A stretch of DNA of 64,000 nt from positions 62,001-126,000 of the forward strand of contig SPJS01000060.1 of assembly GCA_006844705.1 (NCBI GenBank). Direction: 5' to 3'. The position numbers and the translations under genes are program-made. The notes under the pieces are model-generated. The model did not search any database. It saw nothing but the letters and a program-made list of their open reading frames with translations, and was not told the DNA's origin. This DNA comes from Methylococcaceae bacterium. GTDB taxonomy: Bacteria; Pseudomonadota; Gammaproteobacteria; Methylococcales; Methylomonadaceae. Positions 27,313-36,272 of the stretch are shown piece by piece (within the stretch, counting starts at the first letter, position 1; each line of letters starts with the position of its first letter).

Positions 27313-28284
27313 ATGGGGGCACAATTACACATCACCAATGGCGATGGTGCGCTTCATGTTTTAACCTTGGCCGGTATTGAGGGTGACCTTCTGCCCTGGC
27401 AAGATGTTTTACATGAAGGGCCGGTGCCTGGTGGATTGTCCTTGGCCGGGTTATCTGTCATCCGGGCAGAATATATTGCTCAATGCGGCTGGGCACTGAT
27501 GGATGACGCCCTCATATTATTTAAACAACGGGATGACGTGTTTCTAAACAGTTCTCGCTTTACCCGTTGTGTGCTCTGGTTTGAACATGATCTCTATGAT
27601 CAACTCCAATTAATACAAATTCTTCATGAATTTGCAAAAATGCCGCATAAACCGGAGGTACTTCAATTAATCTGCAGTGATAACTATCTAGGGGAAGCTG
27701 ACAGTACCCTCATCAAACAGCTTTGGCACAAGCAGGAGTCTGTGACGGCGCAGCATTATGCGCTAGCACAACAGGCTTGGAGTGCCTTTGCCAGCAATAC
27801 TCCGCTACAGTGGGCGGAGATGCTAAATGTTAATACAGATCAATTACCTTATCTGCAAGGCGCTATTGAGCGCATGCTGCAGGAATACCCTGATCCTGTC
27901 TATGGATTGTCGCGTACTCAACAGACAATTTTAACGTTATTAAAAGTCACGCCAATGACAGGCGGTCAACTATTCGGTGAGTATCAGTTGACTGAACAGC
28001 GGCGTTTTATGGGAGACTCATCTTTCTGGTCAATTTTGCATGAGCTCGCCAGTTCCCAACTGCCGTTGATTGTAATTGATGATGGAGTCGCTCTGGACAT
28101 TTCTGATCCAAAACAAATGATTGCTTTATCTGAACAGGGCAGATCGTTTGGTAACCAACAAATCAACTGGTTGCAATATCACAGCATTGATCGCTGGATA
28201 GGGGGTACGCATTTATCAAAGGATGATTATTGGACATGGGATAGAGAAGAAAAGCGATTACATCATCAGCTAATACCTAATTAG
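27313..28284 (+). CDS. DUF1835 domain-containing protein
   Basis: 323 residues from the ATG at 27313 (the GTG three bases earlier is also in frame). The N-terminal half matches DUF1835: LHITNGDGALHVLTLAGIEG, LPWQDVLHEGPVPGGLS and VLWFEHDLYDQLQLIQIL. The middle has a helical DUF3658-like part (YGLSRTQQTILTLLKVTPMT). The family is widespread but uncharacterised; it lacks catalytic residues I can name. Cytosolic by sequence. It lies 9 bases after the yceI stop, so these genes probably form one unit. Confidence 0.75.
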   Translation: MGAQLHITNGDGALHVLTLAGIEGDLLPWQDVLHEGPVPGGLSLAGLSVIRAEYIAQCGWALMDDALILFKQRDDVFLNSSRFTRCVLWFEHDLYDQLQLIQILHEFAKMPHKPEVLQLICSDNYLGEADSTLIKQLWHKQESVTAQHYALAQQAWSAFASNTPLQWAEMLNVNTDQLPYLQGAIERMLQEYPDPVYGLSRTQQTILTLLKVTPMTGGQLFGEYQLTEQRRFMGDSSFWSILHELASSQLPLIVIDDGVALDISDPKQMIALSEQGRSFGNQQINWLQYHSIDRWIGGTHLSKDDYWTWDREEKRLHHQLIPN

Positions 28285-28292
28285 CGAAGATG

Positions 28293-28904
28293 TTATAGAT
28301 CGTCTTGCGCAGTCAACACAAACAGAATATCTTTTTCCACCCAGATTTTGACTTTTATGCCTTTCGCATATTCGATCACCGGAGACTGATTGGCTTCCAG
28401 CCTGGGCAGGTTGGGAAAAGCAACCGGGTCATATTCAACTTCATACAGTGTTTGTATGGGGTGCTGATTGTCTGCTTGTAAGCGAAGTTGTGCCGCGGTA
28501 ACGCCTTGGATAGAACAATAGCGCCCACCTAATAATTGCTGCTGACCGCTTGTTAAAAAATCAGGCGTGGCGGGCAGAAAATCCAGTTCAGTAAAGTAAT
28601 TGCGAATTTCACTGATGTCGGAGGTTTTAATTTCCAGTGGCTTTTGTTTTAAATGATTACTGGCAGCTTCCTGCGCGATGTACTGAGTTAAGGAAGGTGA
28701 AGTAGATATCAAAGACGTATTAAAAAATACACTGATGCTCACCACTAACATTAATGCGAAGATGCCGGGAAGAAAAAAGATCGGTGTTTTAGCGGGTTTT
28801 TCATCAAATTCCCGCTGTAGTTGTTGCAATTGCTTTTGCTGCTTATGATTCAATTCAAATTGATAAAAGTGGTCCTGGATACCGTGTTTAAAGGGGCGTT
28901 TCAT
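28293..28904 (-). CDS. Membrane anti-sigma factor of the bufferin operon
   Basis: 203 residues: basic, Gln-rich cytoplasmic N terminus (about 1-42), one TM helix at about 43-65 (FFLPGIFALMLVVSISVFF), and a periplasmic C-terminal domain ending KIWVEKDILFVLTAQDDL. The layout, with a start overlapping the sigma factor end by 4 bases, is that of a sigma/anti-sigma pair. It is not a recognisable zinc anti-sigma (no HxxxCxxC motif). The periplasmic part has a Cys (RYCSIQGVTA) and probably senses an envelope or metal signal. That role is inferred from position and topology. Confidence 0.75.
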   Translation of the reverse strand: MKRPFKHGIQDHFYQFELNHKQQKQLQQLQREFDEKPAKTPIFFLPGIFALMLVVSISVFFNTSLISTSPSLTQYIAQEAASNHLKQKPLEIKTSDISEIRNYFTELDFLPATPDFLTSGQQQLLGGRYCSIQGVTAAQLRLQADNQHPIQTLYEVEYDPVAFPNLPRLEANQSPVIEYAKGIKVKIWVEKDILFVLTAQDDL

Positions 28905-29389
28905 GAGCGGGCCTCCGTTTCATTCTGGTCATCTGCTTCTGGGAACCGGGTTTGAATTTTCTGCCGCATTCGGTAAATACGGGATAGCACACTCCCTTTC
29001 GGCATATCAAGTATGTCTGCAACTTGTTGGGTGGTATAGCCTTCCATCGCCCAGTAAAACAGGATTTCTCTGTCGATTACAGGCAAGGTTTTCATAATGG
29101 ATGCTACCAGGTCTTCTTCAATAACCAGGTTTTCCAGGGTCTGGATATCAAAATCCACATAGCTCGATTCCAGAAATTCTTCCTGAGGATGATGTTGCTG
29201 TTGGCGGAATTGATCTATAAATTGATTGCGAATGATCCGGTATAAAAATGCCTGGGGATTGTTTTTTTTACGCGGGCTGTTCAGATATTTTTCCAGTGCG
29301 GTTTGTAACAGGTCATACGCACTGGCTTCATCCTGAGTCAGGTTATAGCAATAACGGTAAAACTGATTTAACTGATCCTGATTAAACAT
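28901..29389 (-). CDS. ECF RNA polymerase sigma factor
   Basis: 162 residues from ATG 29389 (MFNQDQLNQFYRYCYNL); it overlaps bufC by 8 bases. Region 2 is visible as CYNLTQDEASAYDLLQTALEKYL and NPQAFLYRIIRNQFIDQFR. Region 4 is MKTLPVIDREILFYWAMEGYTTQQVADILDMPKGSVLSRIYRMRQKIQ. Located after bufABC and before a single-TM anti-sigma gene, it probably controls the whole operon, including itself. In Caulobacter the related DUF692/DUF2063/DUF2282 genes are controlled by the ECF factor SigF and respond to copper. Confidence 0.88.
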   Translation of the reverse strand: MFNQDQLNQFYRYCYNLTQDEASAYDLLQTALEKYLNSPRKKNNPQAFLYRIIRNQFIDQFRQQQHHPQEEFLESSYVDFDIQTLENLVIEEDLVASIMKTLPVIDREILFYWAMEGYTTQQVADILDMPKGSVLSRIYRMRQKIQTRFPEADDQNETEARS

Positions 29390-30143
29390 GTGCAATGCTG
29401 AAGCGGCTGACCCAGCCTTTTTCAATCAACTGTGGAAGCAGTGAATCCAAATTGTGCTGACACATAGTACCTAATGTCCAGCCTTGGGTGATGCCCTGAA
29501 GTAATGTGAACAGGTCGGATGATATGTCATCAATCAGCATGTCCCCTTGTTGCCGGTAAATGCAATAGTATTCGTCACCCGCTGGCATGGTGGACGTTGG
29601 GTTTGCTGCCTTGTGTGATCGCCATAGGGAAAGTACAGGAAAGTCAGACGGCATAAAAAAACAGCTTTCTGCCAAATGAAATTGCAGGTGGTGCTGATTG
29701 CCGGTTTCGATGTGGGCAAAGGCAGCAAAGTCAAATTCGGGCACGTTGGCCACAAAAAAGAGTCTGTGAAAGTGCCATTCCAGCAATGCCAGATCAGGCA
29801 GGTAGGGAAAATCTTTCAGTGCTTCTTGCCTGAGAAGTTGTTCGGCCAGGTAGTCGGGAAATGTTTCCCCGTATAGATTAAGGTCGATATGGGTGGATGG
29901 TGTCGCATAAATGTATGCTTTACAGATGTGTTTGAAATAGCGTTCCCCTAAGATCTGAACACAGACCGCATAGGTGGAAAGCAAAACGGTTTGTCTGGCC
30001 GCAAAGGCATTTTGTTGATAAATGAGAATTTGCTGTTTTGGGGCAAGTTCACCGCATGGCCGGAGTTGTTCAATAAATTCCAGGGCAAGTGTATTGCCGA
30101 GGGTTTGCTCAAGCAGATGCTGTTGCAACTGTTTCAATGTCAT
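29382..30143 (-). CDS. bufC: BufC-type DUF2063 protein (bufferin maturation partner)
   Basis: 253 residues from ATG 30143, which overlaps bufB by 35 bases; a longer in-frame upstream extension is not needed. The N-terminal DUF2063 domain has QQILIYQQNAFAARQTVLLSTY, ILGERYFKHICKAYI and NLYGETFPDYLAEQ. The C-terminal winged region includes LFTLLQGITQGW. DUF2063 proteins partner the DUF692 enzyme encoded just upstream and supply substrate recognition. Function assigned from the family and the gene order. Confidence 0.85.
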   Translation of the reverse strand: MTLKQLQQHLLEQTLGNTLALEFIEQLRPCGELAPKQQILIYQQNAFAARQTVLLSTYAVCVQILGERYFKHICKAYIYATPSTHIDLNLYGETFPDYLAEQLLRQEALKDFPYLPDLALLEWHFHRLFFVANVPEFDFAAFAHIETGNQHHLQFHLAESCFFMPSDFPVLSLWRSHKAANPTSTMPAGDEYYCIYRQQGDMLIDDISSDLFTLLQGITQGWTLGTMCQHNLDSLLPQLIEKGWVSRFSIAHV

Positions 30144-30984
30144 CAGAAATCGGATGTTGGCTAATAGAGTCTGCTTTTTTGGCTTCCGCCAGTAAGACAT
30201 CCAGAGTGGGAATATCATTATCCCATTCAATCAGCGTGGGGGTATCAGGGCAATAATTCAGCAATCGGGCATATAATTCCCACACGGGATCCGCGACAGG
30301 TTGGTTGTGTGCGTCCAAAAGAAAATTGACCATGGGCTGAAAGCCAGCCAAATGAATTTCTTTCACTCGATGATGGGGCAGGTGCGTGATAAATTCATCT
30401 ATATCTAAGCCTTTATTAACATGGTTAACATACAGATTATTGGCATCAACCAGCAATTGACAGTCAGTTAAATCAGTCAGCGCACAAATGAACTCGATTT
30501 CCGACATGCTGCTGGCGGCATAGTGCATATAGCTGGAAATATTTTCCAATAAAATGGGTTGCCCCAGCAATTGCTGGATTTGGTCGATACGTTGAACGCA
30601 AAGCGCAAGTGTTTGACGGTTAAGTGGAAAGGGCAGCAGGTCGTGACTATAGTGCCCTCCCAGGGAAGAAAAACACAGATGGTCTGATATCCAGCAGGCG
30701 TTGATATTTTCGGCGAGTTGTTTGAGTTTCTTACAATAGTCCAGATCAGGTTGTTCTGCAGAACCTATAGACAGGCCAACACAATGCATGGCAATCGGGT
30801 AGCGTTGTGCGATTTCCTGTATGTGTTCCAGAATCAATCCTCCTTCAGCAAGGTAGTTGTCAGCCAGTATTTCTAACCAGGGTATGTCAGGATGAGTAGT
30901 AATTATTTCGTGAACATGAGGCGCGCGCAGCCCGATTCCGCAACCGGAAATCGGGTGATGTTGCGCAGCAGATGAGTCGATCAC
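30109..30984 (-). CDS. bufB: BufB-type DUF692 multinuclear non-heme iron oxidase (MNIO)
   Basis: 291 residues with a TIM-barrel DUF692 fold. Metal-binding positions are visible in [72 protein letters not shown] and LIEWDND. MNIO enzymes use two or three iron ions and O2 to convert Cys residues of precursor peptides. It starts with a GTG overlapping the bufA stop (GTGA) and overlaps bufC, so all three are co-translated. Its substrate is almost certainly the DUF2282 protein upstream. Confidence 0.9.
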   Translation of the reverse strand: MIDSSAAQHHPISGCGIGLRAPHVHEIITTHPDIPWLEILADNYLAEGGLILEHIQEIAQRYPIAMHCVGLSIGSAEQPDLDYCKKLKQLAENINACWISDHLCFSSLGGHYSHDLLPFPLNRQTLALCVQRIDQIQQLLGQPILLENISSYMHYAASSMSEIEFICALTDLTDCQLLVDANNLYVNHVNKGLDIDEFITHLPHHRVKEIHLAGFQPMVNFLLDAHNQPVADPVWELYARLLNYCPDTPTLIEWDNDIPTLDVLLAEAKKADSISQHPISDDIETVATASA

Positions 30985-31268
30985 TCAGATTTGGCCGGTT
31001 TGATTTTAGCGACGCTGCCACCAGTAATCTTGGTGCAGGTACCTTCAGGGACATACACCCATTCGTTTGGATCATTATCGGTTTCAGCGTATCCAGCACA
31101 GTTATGAGCATCATTTAATGCGCCACAATCGTTGTGCCCCGCTTTGGCGATACCCGCACATTTTTCCCAGTTTTTGGGCTGGTCAGGTACGGCATTTGCC
31201 ATTTCAGATACACTCCCTAAAGCCAAAACAGCGGCAAAGGTTGAATGAATAGAAGATTTGTTTTTCAT
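30981..31268 (-). CDS. bufA: Bufferin precursor (DUF2282), copper-peptide RiPP
   Basis: 95 residues. A signal peptide covers about 1-26 ([16 protein letters not shown] then VPDQ). The mature part has four Cys at positions 37, 48, 57 and 78, in the DUF2282 pattern [27 protein letters not shown] and [12 protein letters not shown]. Bufferins are exported peptides whose Cys are modified by the DUF692/DUF2063 pair and then chelate copper, protecting the cell. Here it heads a five-gene operon that ends with an ECF sigma/anti-sigma pair. In a methylotroph with large copper and lanthanide traffic, copper buffering is the obvious role. The modification itself is inferred. Confidence 0.88.
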   Translation of the reverse strand: MKNKSSIHSTFAAVLALGSVSEMANAVPDQPKNWEKCAGIAKAGHNDCGALNDAHNCAGYAETDNDPNEWVYVPEGTCTKITGGSVAKIKPAKSE

Positions 31269-31304
31269 GTTTAGCTCCGATGTAGAAGAGGGTTCAATGA
31301 TTTA

Positions 31305-31328
31305 GACGAATGAAACAAGCATTTGATT
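31305..31328 (-). promoter_or_regulatory. Candidate ECF-type promoter of the buf operon
   Basis: On the minus strand, TGCAATC (the -35 side), a 16-base spacer and CGTCTAA (the -10 side) lie 37 bases upstream of the bufA start. CGTC is a typical ECF -10 core; the -35 lacks the common AAC. No sigma-70-like pair is evident. If true, the sigma factor at the operon end is autoregulated. Confidence 0.4.
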
Positions 31329-31390
31329 GCATAGAGATAATATTTTTTATAAGCCTATATTTGATAAGGGATTAACACTAGTGTTCGGGC

Positions 31391-31616
31391 ATGAAAAATC
31401 AATTGTATATTCAGTGGCAGGTATCATTTAATACAGATATTGCAATTTTGGATGAGCAGCATTGTGGAAAATAAACAGGGGCTATACCGCTTGAAAAATA
31501 GTGCCCAAGATGCAACCGCTCATAAGAACCCAAAGTTGTTATTGCAATTTTTGAAAGACTGGTGGCCCGATCATGCAGCAATCCAGCACAAGGATTTTGA
31601 GTTTCTGATAAAGTGA
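31391..31616 (+). pseudogene. Degenerate bacteriohemerythrin gene
   Basis: Not a single open frame. ATG 31391 gives a 27-residue start (MKNQLYIQWQVSF, NTDIAILDEQH) that matches the hemerythrin N terminus, including the DEQH iron ligand, then stops at TAA. A second frame carries on through LLQFLKDWWPDHAAIQHKDF and ends at TGA 31614, matching the hemerythrin C-terminal helix (LKDW..H....D). The middle helices with HxxxE are missing. At about 75 codons versus about 130 normally, this is a frameshifted and internally deleted relic. An active homologue, if any, lies elsewhere. Confidence 0.7.
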
Positions 31617-31796
31617 TTTGCTTAACATATTGATGAGTGAATCGTTGAGTATTTTCACATATCCGTTATTTCAAACGGAGATCAATCACACTTAACATCA
31701 TCCTGCGTTTTACTTTTTACACTCACTTCTACACTCCGGTTTACGTGCTTGTTTGATAAGCACGCACAATTCGATTCGAAAAAAACTGGAGAAAAA

Positions 31797-32435
31797 ATGA
31801 TTAAGCAATTGTGTGCAGCCCTGTTGCTGGGCGTATCAGGCCAGGCTGCGGCAGCCATTATCAACTTTGATGATATAACCACTTCAGGTTCTGGAAGCTT
31901 ATCATCAACCTATCAGGGGTATCAATGGAGTTCGGGTTGGTATGTCCACTCTGATCAACGATATCAAAACGTGTATAAAAATAGCTATGGTTCGATTTCT
32001 GGAGAATATGCTGCTTTCAACGGGTTTGGCCGTGAAACAATGACACTAAAGAGCTCAGGATTGTTTGATTTTACGGGGGCGTTTTTTTCCGCATGGGCCT
32101 GGCGAGATAACCTGGCGTCTTTTTCCTCTCGGTCAATCACGGTGGCTGGATATCGCAGTGGTTCGCTGATTGACCAATTAACGATGCAGTTATCTGCAGA
32201 TCAATTTGATTGGTTGCAGGCCGATTTTTTGGATATTGATGAATTACGATTGATGTCCTCAAATAACAGGCAATGGTGGTTAATCGATGATTTAACCTTG
32301 AATGAATCAGGTGCTTTTAATACCTCAGCTTTGGTCAGTGAACCAGGCTCCATTGTCCTGATATGTCTCGGTTTGTGGATGTTATCAGCTGTGACATTCT
32401 ATCCACGGATGACAAGAATTGTAAAAGCTGATTAA
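31797..32435 (+). CDS. Exported PEP-CTERM-like protein
   Basis: 212 residues from ATG 31797, which has a GGAG ribosome site (longer in-frame starts are less likely). Signal peptide about 1-20 (LCAALLLGVSGQAAAA). The central part is beta-rich with many Ser, Gly and aromatic residues (INFDDITTSGSGSLSSTYQG, GEYAAFNGFG, WLIDDLTLN). The C terminus has SEPGS, a hydrophobic stretch and a basic tail (YPRMTRIVKAD), the layout of a PEP-CTERM exosortase signal with Ser in place of the first Pro. Such proteins are released to the surface and often relate to exopolysaccharide. No exosortase gene is in the window. Confidence 0.72.
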   Translation: MIKQLCAALLLGVSGQAAAAIINFDDITTSGSGSLSSTYQGYQWSSGWYVHSDQRYQNVYKNSYGSISGEYAAFNGFGRETMTLKSSGLFDFTGAFFSAWAWRDNLASFSSRSITVAGYRSGSLIDQLTMQLSADQFDWLQADFLDIDELRLMSSNNRQWWLIDDLTLNESGAFNTSALVSEPGSIVLICLGLWMLSAVTFYPRMTRIVKAD

Positions 32436-32509
32436 CGACTACCCCTCGTTGGGTCATGGTTTTTCCGATGATGACATGACCCATTCTTTTGCTTGTCATT
32501 TTCAGGCTG

Positions 32510-33979
32510 TTATTGGTGGTATACAGGCAGGGAAAAGCTGAACACGGTTTCTTTTTGTGGAATACTGGACACCTGGATGATGCTGTTGTGTAATTCCATG
32601 ATTTTTTTAACAATGGCCAGGCCTAACCCACTGTGTTGATTTTCCGTATTTCTTGATTGGTCCAATTGGTAAAAGCGGTCAAATATCAACGGTAACTCAC
32701 TCTCAGGAATGCCACATCCGGTGTCTTTTACATAAATTTCAATCTGCTCATTGACTTCATTAGTGGTGATTTTGATGTTTCCGCCAGGGGGAACGTGGCG
32801 AAATGCGTTATCCAGCAGATTTTCCAGTACTCTCTCAATCATTGCCACATCGGCCATAACGAACACATCAGTAGCAAAGTAATCCGCTTGCAGGGAAATA
32901 GATTTCTGCCGGGCACGTAAATCATATTTTGCGATGATATCTTCAATCAGTTCTGCCAGATTAAAAGCTTCGATATGAACACGTGTTTCCTGTGCATCCA
33001 GGCGGGCCAATTCAAATAATTCGGACACCAGTTTGTTAAGTCGATGGCAATGCTTGATGGCTGTATTCAAATATTGTTTTCTTAATTCGGGTTCCAGCTG
33101 GTCATCTTTCATTAACAAGGTTTCAATATAACCCTGTAAGGTGGCCAGAGGGGTGCGCAAGTCATGGGAAACATTGGCGACCAGTTTGCGGCGCAAATCA
33201 TCATTGGTTTGCAGTTCATCAATCTGTTGGTGAGTCTTGAATGCCATGCTGGCAAAGGCCTGATTCAACTGATTGATTTCATCGCCATTTATTTTGGGGT
33301 GTTCAAACACGGGCAAGGTGGCGGGGGATCGTTCAAAATCATTAATTTTGACCGCCAGTTGCTGAATGCGGCGGGTGATTTTTTTGAACATAAAGATTGA
33401 AAGCAGAAACAAGACAACCAGGCCGGCAACGATAATCAGCAGACTCAGGCTTAAAATGTGACTGGACTGGATGGTTTGGACCACTGATTCATAAATTTCC
33501 CCGCCCAGGATGACATAGACATAGCCGTCTGGCTTGTTGTTGAACGGGACAGGGTAGGCGGAAAACACTTTGCTTCGATCGTAATTTCGAGGATCATCAC
33601 CGCGTACCGGCAATAAGGATTGTTGCCCCAGATAGCGCTTTATCGGGGCTGTATCAACCGACATGCGCACCACTTTCCAGGTTGGGGCGGAAAATGCCAG
33701 AATGCCACCTTCATGATCCAGCAGGTAAATTTCAATATTGGGGTTGAGGACCATTAAAGACTTGAATAGCTGACGTAAAGCCGGATGGTTTACGCGATCA
33801 TCCTTTAACAACTCGGTTTCCTTGACGATGTGTTCAGCAATGCGCGCATTCAACTTTTGCATGACTTCCTGCTGGTACAGATGTGAGGAAAAATAGGTGA
33901 TAGAGACCGTTAAAATACTCAAACTGATAAAGACCAGAAGTAACACCAGGGACAGTTTTGCGAATAAGGACTTGATCAT
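32510..33979 (-). CDS. Two-component sensor histidine kinase
   Basis: 489 residues. TM1 is about 7-30 and TM2 about 175-198, enclosing a periplasmic sensor domain of some 145 residues. A HAMP-like linker is followed by HisKA with His272 (NVSHDLRTPLATLQGY). HATPase motifs are NLLDNAFRH (N box), VKDTGCGIP (G1), FDRFYQ (F) and SGLGLAIV (G2). It autophosphorylates and passes phosphate to the partner response regulator, whose gene it overlaps by 4 bases. The signal is unknown; no other sensing gene is nearby. Confidence 0.9.
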   Translation of the reverse strand: MIKSLFAKLSLVLLLVFISLSILTVSITYFSSHLYQQEVMQKLNARIAEHIVKETELLKDDRVNHPALRQLFKSLMVLNPNIEIYLLDHEGGILAFSAPTWKVVRMSVDTAPIKRYLGQQSLLPVRGDDPRNYDRSKVFSAYPVPFNNKPDGYVYVILGGEIYESVVQTIQSSHILSLSLLIIVAGLVVLFLLSIFMFKKITRRIQQLAVKINDFERSPATLPVFEHPKINGDEINQLNQAFASMAFKTHQQIDELQTNDDLRRKLVANVSHDLRTPLATLQGYIETLLMKDDQLEPELRKQYLNTAIKHCHRLNKLVSELFELARLDAQETRVHIEAFNLAELIEDIIAKYDLRARQKSISLQADYFATDVFVMADVAMIERVLENLLDNAFRHVPPGGNIKITTNEVNEQIEIYVKDTGCGIPESELPLIFDRFYQLDQSRNTENQHSGLGLAIVKKIMELHNSIIQVSSIPQKETVFSFSLPVYHQ

Positions 33980-34683
33980 AAGAGCTCCGAGAATTTATAG
34001 CCGACACCCCATACTGTTTGAATGTATTTGGGGTGTTTGGGGTCTTGTTCAATTTTTACCCGTAGCCGGTTAATATGCGAATTAACCGTATGTTCATAGC
34101 CTTCATGGCCATAACCCCAAACCTTGTCGAGTAGTTCGTTACGGGTGAATACCCGGCCCGGACTGGATGCAAAAAACAGCAGCAGATCGAACTCTCTGGC
34201 TGTCAGTTCGACCGACTCCTGGCCGACAAATACTGTGTGGCTGGTCGGAATAATGTGCAGGTCGCCTCTCATAATGCCATCCTGAGGGTTGTCGTCCGGG
34301 TGAGCATTGAGGGCATCGACTCTTCTGAACATCGCCTTGATTCTGGCCAGTACTTCAGAAATACTGAAGGGTTTGGTGACATAGTCATCGGCACCGCTTT
34401 CCAACCCCATGACGCGATCCAGTTCAGAGTCTTTGGCAGTGAGCATGATAATCGGCGTGTAATTCTGCTGTTGACGAATACTTTGACAAATGGAAATGCC
34501 ATCTTTGCCGGGCAGCATCAAATCCAGAATGACCAGGTCAAAAGTGTTATTTGACAGGGTTTGCATGGCGCTGTTACCGTCCAGGCACAGACTGACGTCA
34601 TGTTGAAGGTCGTTTAAATGCATGGCCAGTAGTTGTGCCATGTCCTTGTTATCTTCAACGATTAATATGGATTTAGTGCTCAT
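33976..34683 (-). CDS. OmpR-family response regulator
   Basis: 235 residues. The receiver has the phosphoacceptor Asp54 (LVILDLMLPGKDG), with conserved Thr in MLTAKD and Lys in YVTKPFS. The C-terminal winged helix carries LTAREFDLLLFFASSPGRVFTRNELLDKVWG and VNSHINRLRVKIE. It is the first gene of the pair, and is followed by its kinase with an overlap. The target genes cannot be deduced. Confidence 0.92.
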   Translation of the reverse strand: MSTKSILIVEDNKDMAQLLAMHLNDLQHDVSLCLDGNSAMQTLSNNTFDLVILDLMLPGKDGISICQSIRQQQNYTPIIMLTAKDSELDRVMGLESGADDYVTKPFSISEVLARIKAMFRRVDALNAHPDDNPQDGIMRGDLHIIPTSHTVFVGQESVELTAREFDLLLFFASSPGRVFTRNELLDKVWGYGHEGYEHTVNSHINRLRVKIEQDPKHPKYIQTVWGVGYKFSELL

Positions 34684-34820
34684 TTGGGTACTGTTAAATC
34701 AATAAACCGAGATTATATAATCCAATTATCACAAAATTATTGAGCGCTTCGTTTTTCCCCGCGCCGTAGGGAAAACCCGATGCGGGGCTACCGCTATCAT
34801 ACACAATGTGGAGAACTTAA

Positions 34821-35324
34821 ATGGCAACCATCAACTTTCAGGGAAAACCCATTCATACCTGCGGCGAGCTGCCGGAAACAGGCAGTCAGGCGCCGGATTT
34901 CACGCTGGTCAGCAATAAGCTCAAAGAAAAAAACCTAGCCAGCTTTAAAGGCAAAAAGAAATTACTCAATATTGTTCCCAGCCTGGATACCCCGACATGT
35001 CAGTTATCCACCCGCAAATTTAACGAGAAGGCGGGGGCTTTAGAAGATACTGTAGTGCTGGCTGTGTCTGCCGATTTGCCATTCGCACAAAACCGTTTCT
35101 GCGAATCGGAAGGGATCAAGGATGTAATACCGCTGTCCAGTTTTCGCTCAAGCTTTGCCAAGGATTACGGCGTTGAACTCACCGACAGCCTGCTGGCCGG
35201 CTTAATGGCGCGAGCCATTGTGATTATCAATGCAGATAACAAGGTGGTGTATACCGAACTCGTCGCGGAAATCGCCGAAGAACCGGATTATGATCAGGCC
35301 TGGGAAGTGTTGAAGCGTAGTTGA
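34821..35324 (+). CDS. tpx: Thiol peroxidase Tpx
   Basis: 167 residues, atypical 2-Cys peroxiredoxin. Peroxidatic Cys60 lies in SLDTPTCQLSTRKFNE and the resolving Cys94 in AQNRFCESEGI, the same spacing as E. coli Tpx (61/95). It reduces lipid and other hydroperoxides with thioredoxin. ATG with a GGAG site (TGGAGAACTTAA). It stands alone and is followed by a strong hairpin. Confidence 0.95.
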   Translation: MATINFQGKPIHTCGELPETGSQAPDFTLVSNKLKEKNLASFKGKKKLLNIVPSLDTPTCQLSTRKFNEKAGALEDTVVLAVSADLPFAQNRFCESEGIKDVIPLSSFRSSFAKDYGVELTDSLLAGLMARAIVIINADNKVVYTELVAEIAEEPDYDQAWEVLKRS

Positions 35325-35333
35325 TGGAGAGTT

Positions 35334-35369
35334 GAAATCAGTTTGGGTGTATTAGTCCAAACTGATTTC
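35334..35369. terminator. Bidirectional hairpin between tpx and suhB
   Basis: A 13-bp perfect stem (GAAATCAGTTTGG/CCAAACTGATTTC) around a 10-base loop, between two convergent genes. It lies 10 bases after the tpx stop and 7 bases from the suhB stop. T tracts are weak, but stem strength supports termination or message protection. Confidence 0.65.
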
Positions 35370-35375
35370 GGAACC

Positions 35376-36173
35376 TCAGCGTTTTAAATGATCCGCCAGA
35401 TGAGGCTCTACCGTTTTATACATGAGTTGATGTATTTTCGGGTTGGCGGTCATCAGGTTGCCTGAGGCCATATATTTGTCATTGAAAGCAAAGTCGGTGA
35501 TGACGCCGCCGGCTTCTTGGATCAGTAAAACACCGGCAGCCATATCCCATGGTTGCAGACCGATTTCCCAGAAGCCATCCAGCCTGCCGCAGGCGACATA
35601 GGCTAGATCAAGCGCTGCAGCACCGGCGCGGCGAATGCCGGAGGTGGCTACACACAGAGGGCGAAACATGGCCAGATATTCATCGACATTTTCTTCACTT
35701 CTAAATGGATAACCGGTACCCAACAGAGCGGTTTGCAGGTTGTTACGATCGCTGACCCGAATGCGGCGGTTGTTCAGCATGGCGCCGCCGCCGCGCTCTG
35801 CGGTAAACAGCTCATCCTGCACCGGATCGTACACCACCCCTAGCGCCATTTTATTTTTATGCTTCAGGCCAATGGAGACCGCGTATTGTGGGAAACCATG
35901 CAGGAAATTGGTTGTGCCATCCAAGGGATCGATGATCCAGAGGTATTCATTGCCTTCGTGTTCACCGCTTTCTTCTGCCATGATAGCGTGGTCAGGATAG
36001 GCCTGCTTGATCACATGAATGATTTCCTGCTCGGCCTGAAAATCAACTTCAGAGACGAAATCATGTGAGTTTTTTTGGTTGACCCGTAATTGGCTCACTT
36101 TGTTTGCCGAACGCTGAATAATATCGCCTGCATTTCTGGCGGCACGAACCGCAATGGTAAGCATTGGATGCAT
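35376..36173 (-). CDS. suhB: Inositol monophosphatase family protein SuhB
   Basis: 265 residues. Mg-dependent phosphatase fold with EESGEHEG, WIIDPLDGTTNFLHGFPQYAVSI and WDMAAGVLLIQEAGG, the metal and phosphate sites. E. coli SuhB also joins rRNA antitermination complexes. Cytosolic, normal length. It diverges from trmJ with about 100 bases between starts, so both promoters lie there. Confidence 0.94.
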   Translation of the reverse strand: MHPMLTIAVRAARNAGDIIQRSANKVSQLRVNQKNSHDFVSEVDFQAEQEIIHVIKQAYPDHAIMAEESGEHEGNEYLWIIDPLDGTTNFLHGFPQYAVSIGLKHKNKMALGVVYDPVQDELFTAERGGGAMLNNRRIRVSDRNNLQTALLGTGYPFRSEENVDEYLAMFRPLCVATSGIRRAGAAALDLAYVACGRLDGFWEIGLQPWDMAAGVLLIQEAGGVITDFAFNDKYMASGNLMTANPKIHQLMYKTVEPHLADHLKR

Positions 36174-36272
36174 AGTTTTCTTCTAAAAGCCACATGAAAG
36201 CGGGATAGCATAGCAAAAATTTTGATAGAATTTCCGGTTTCCTTTAAATCAGGTCAAGCGACGCAGCCGTCA

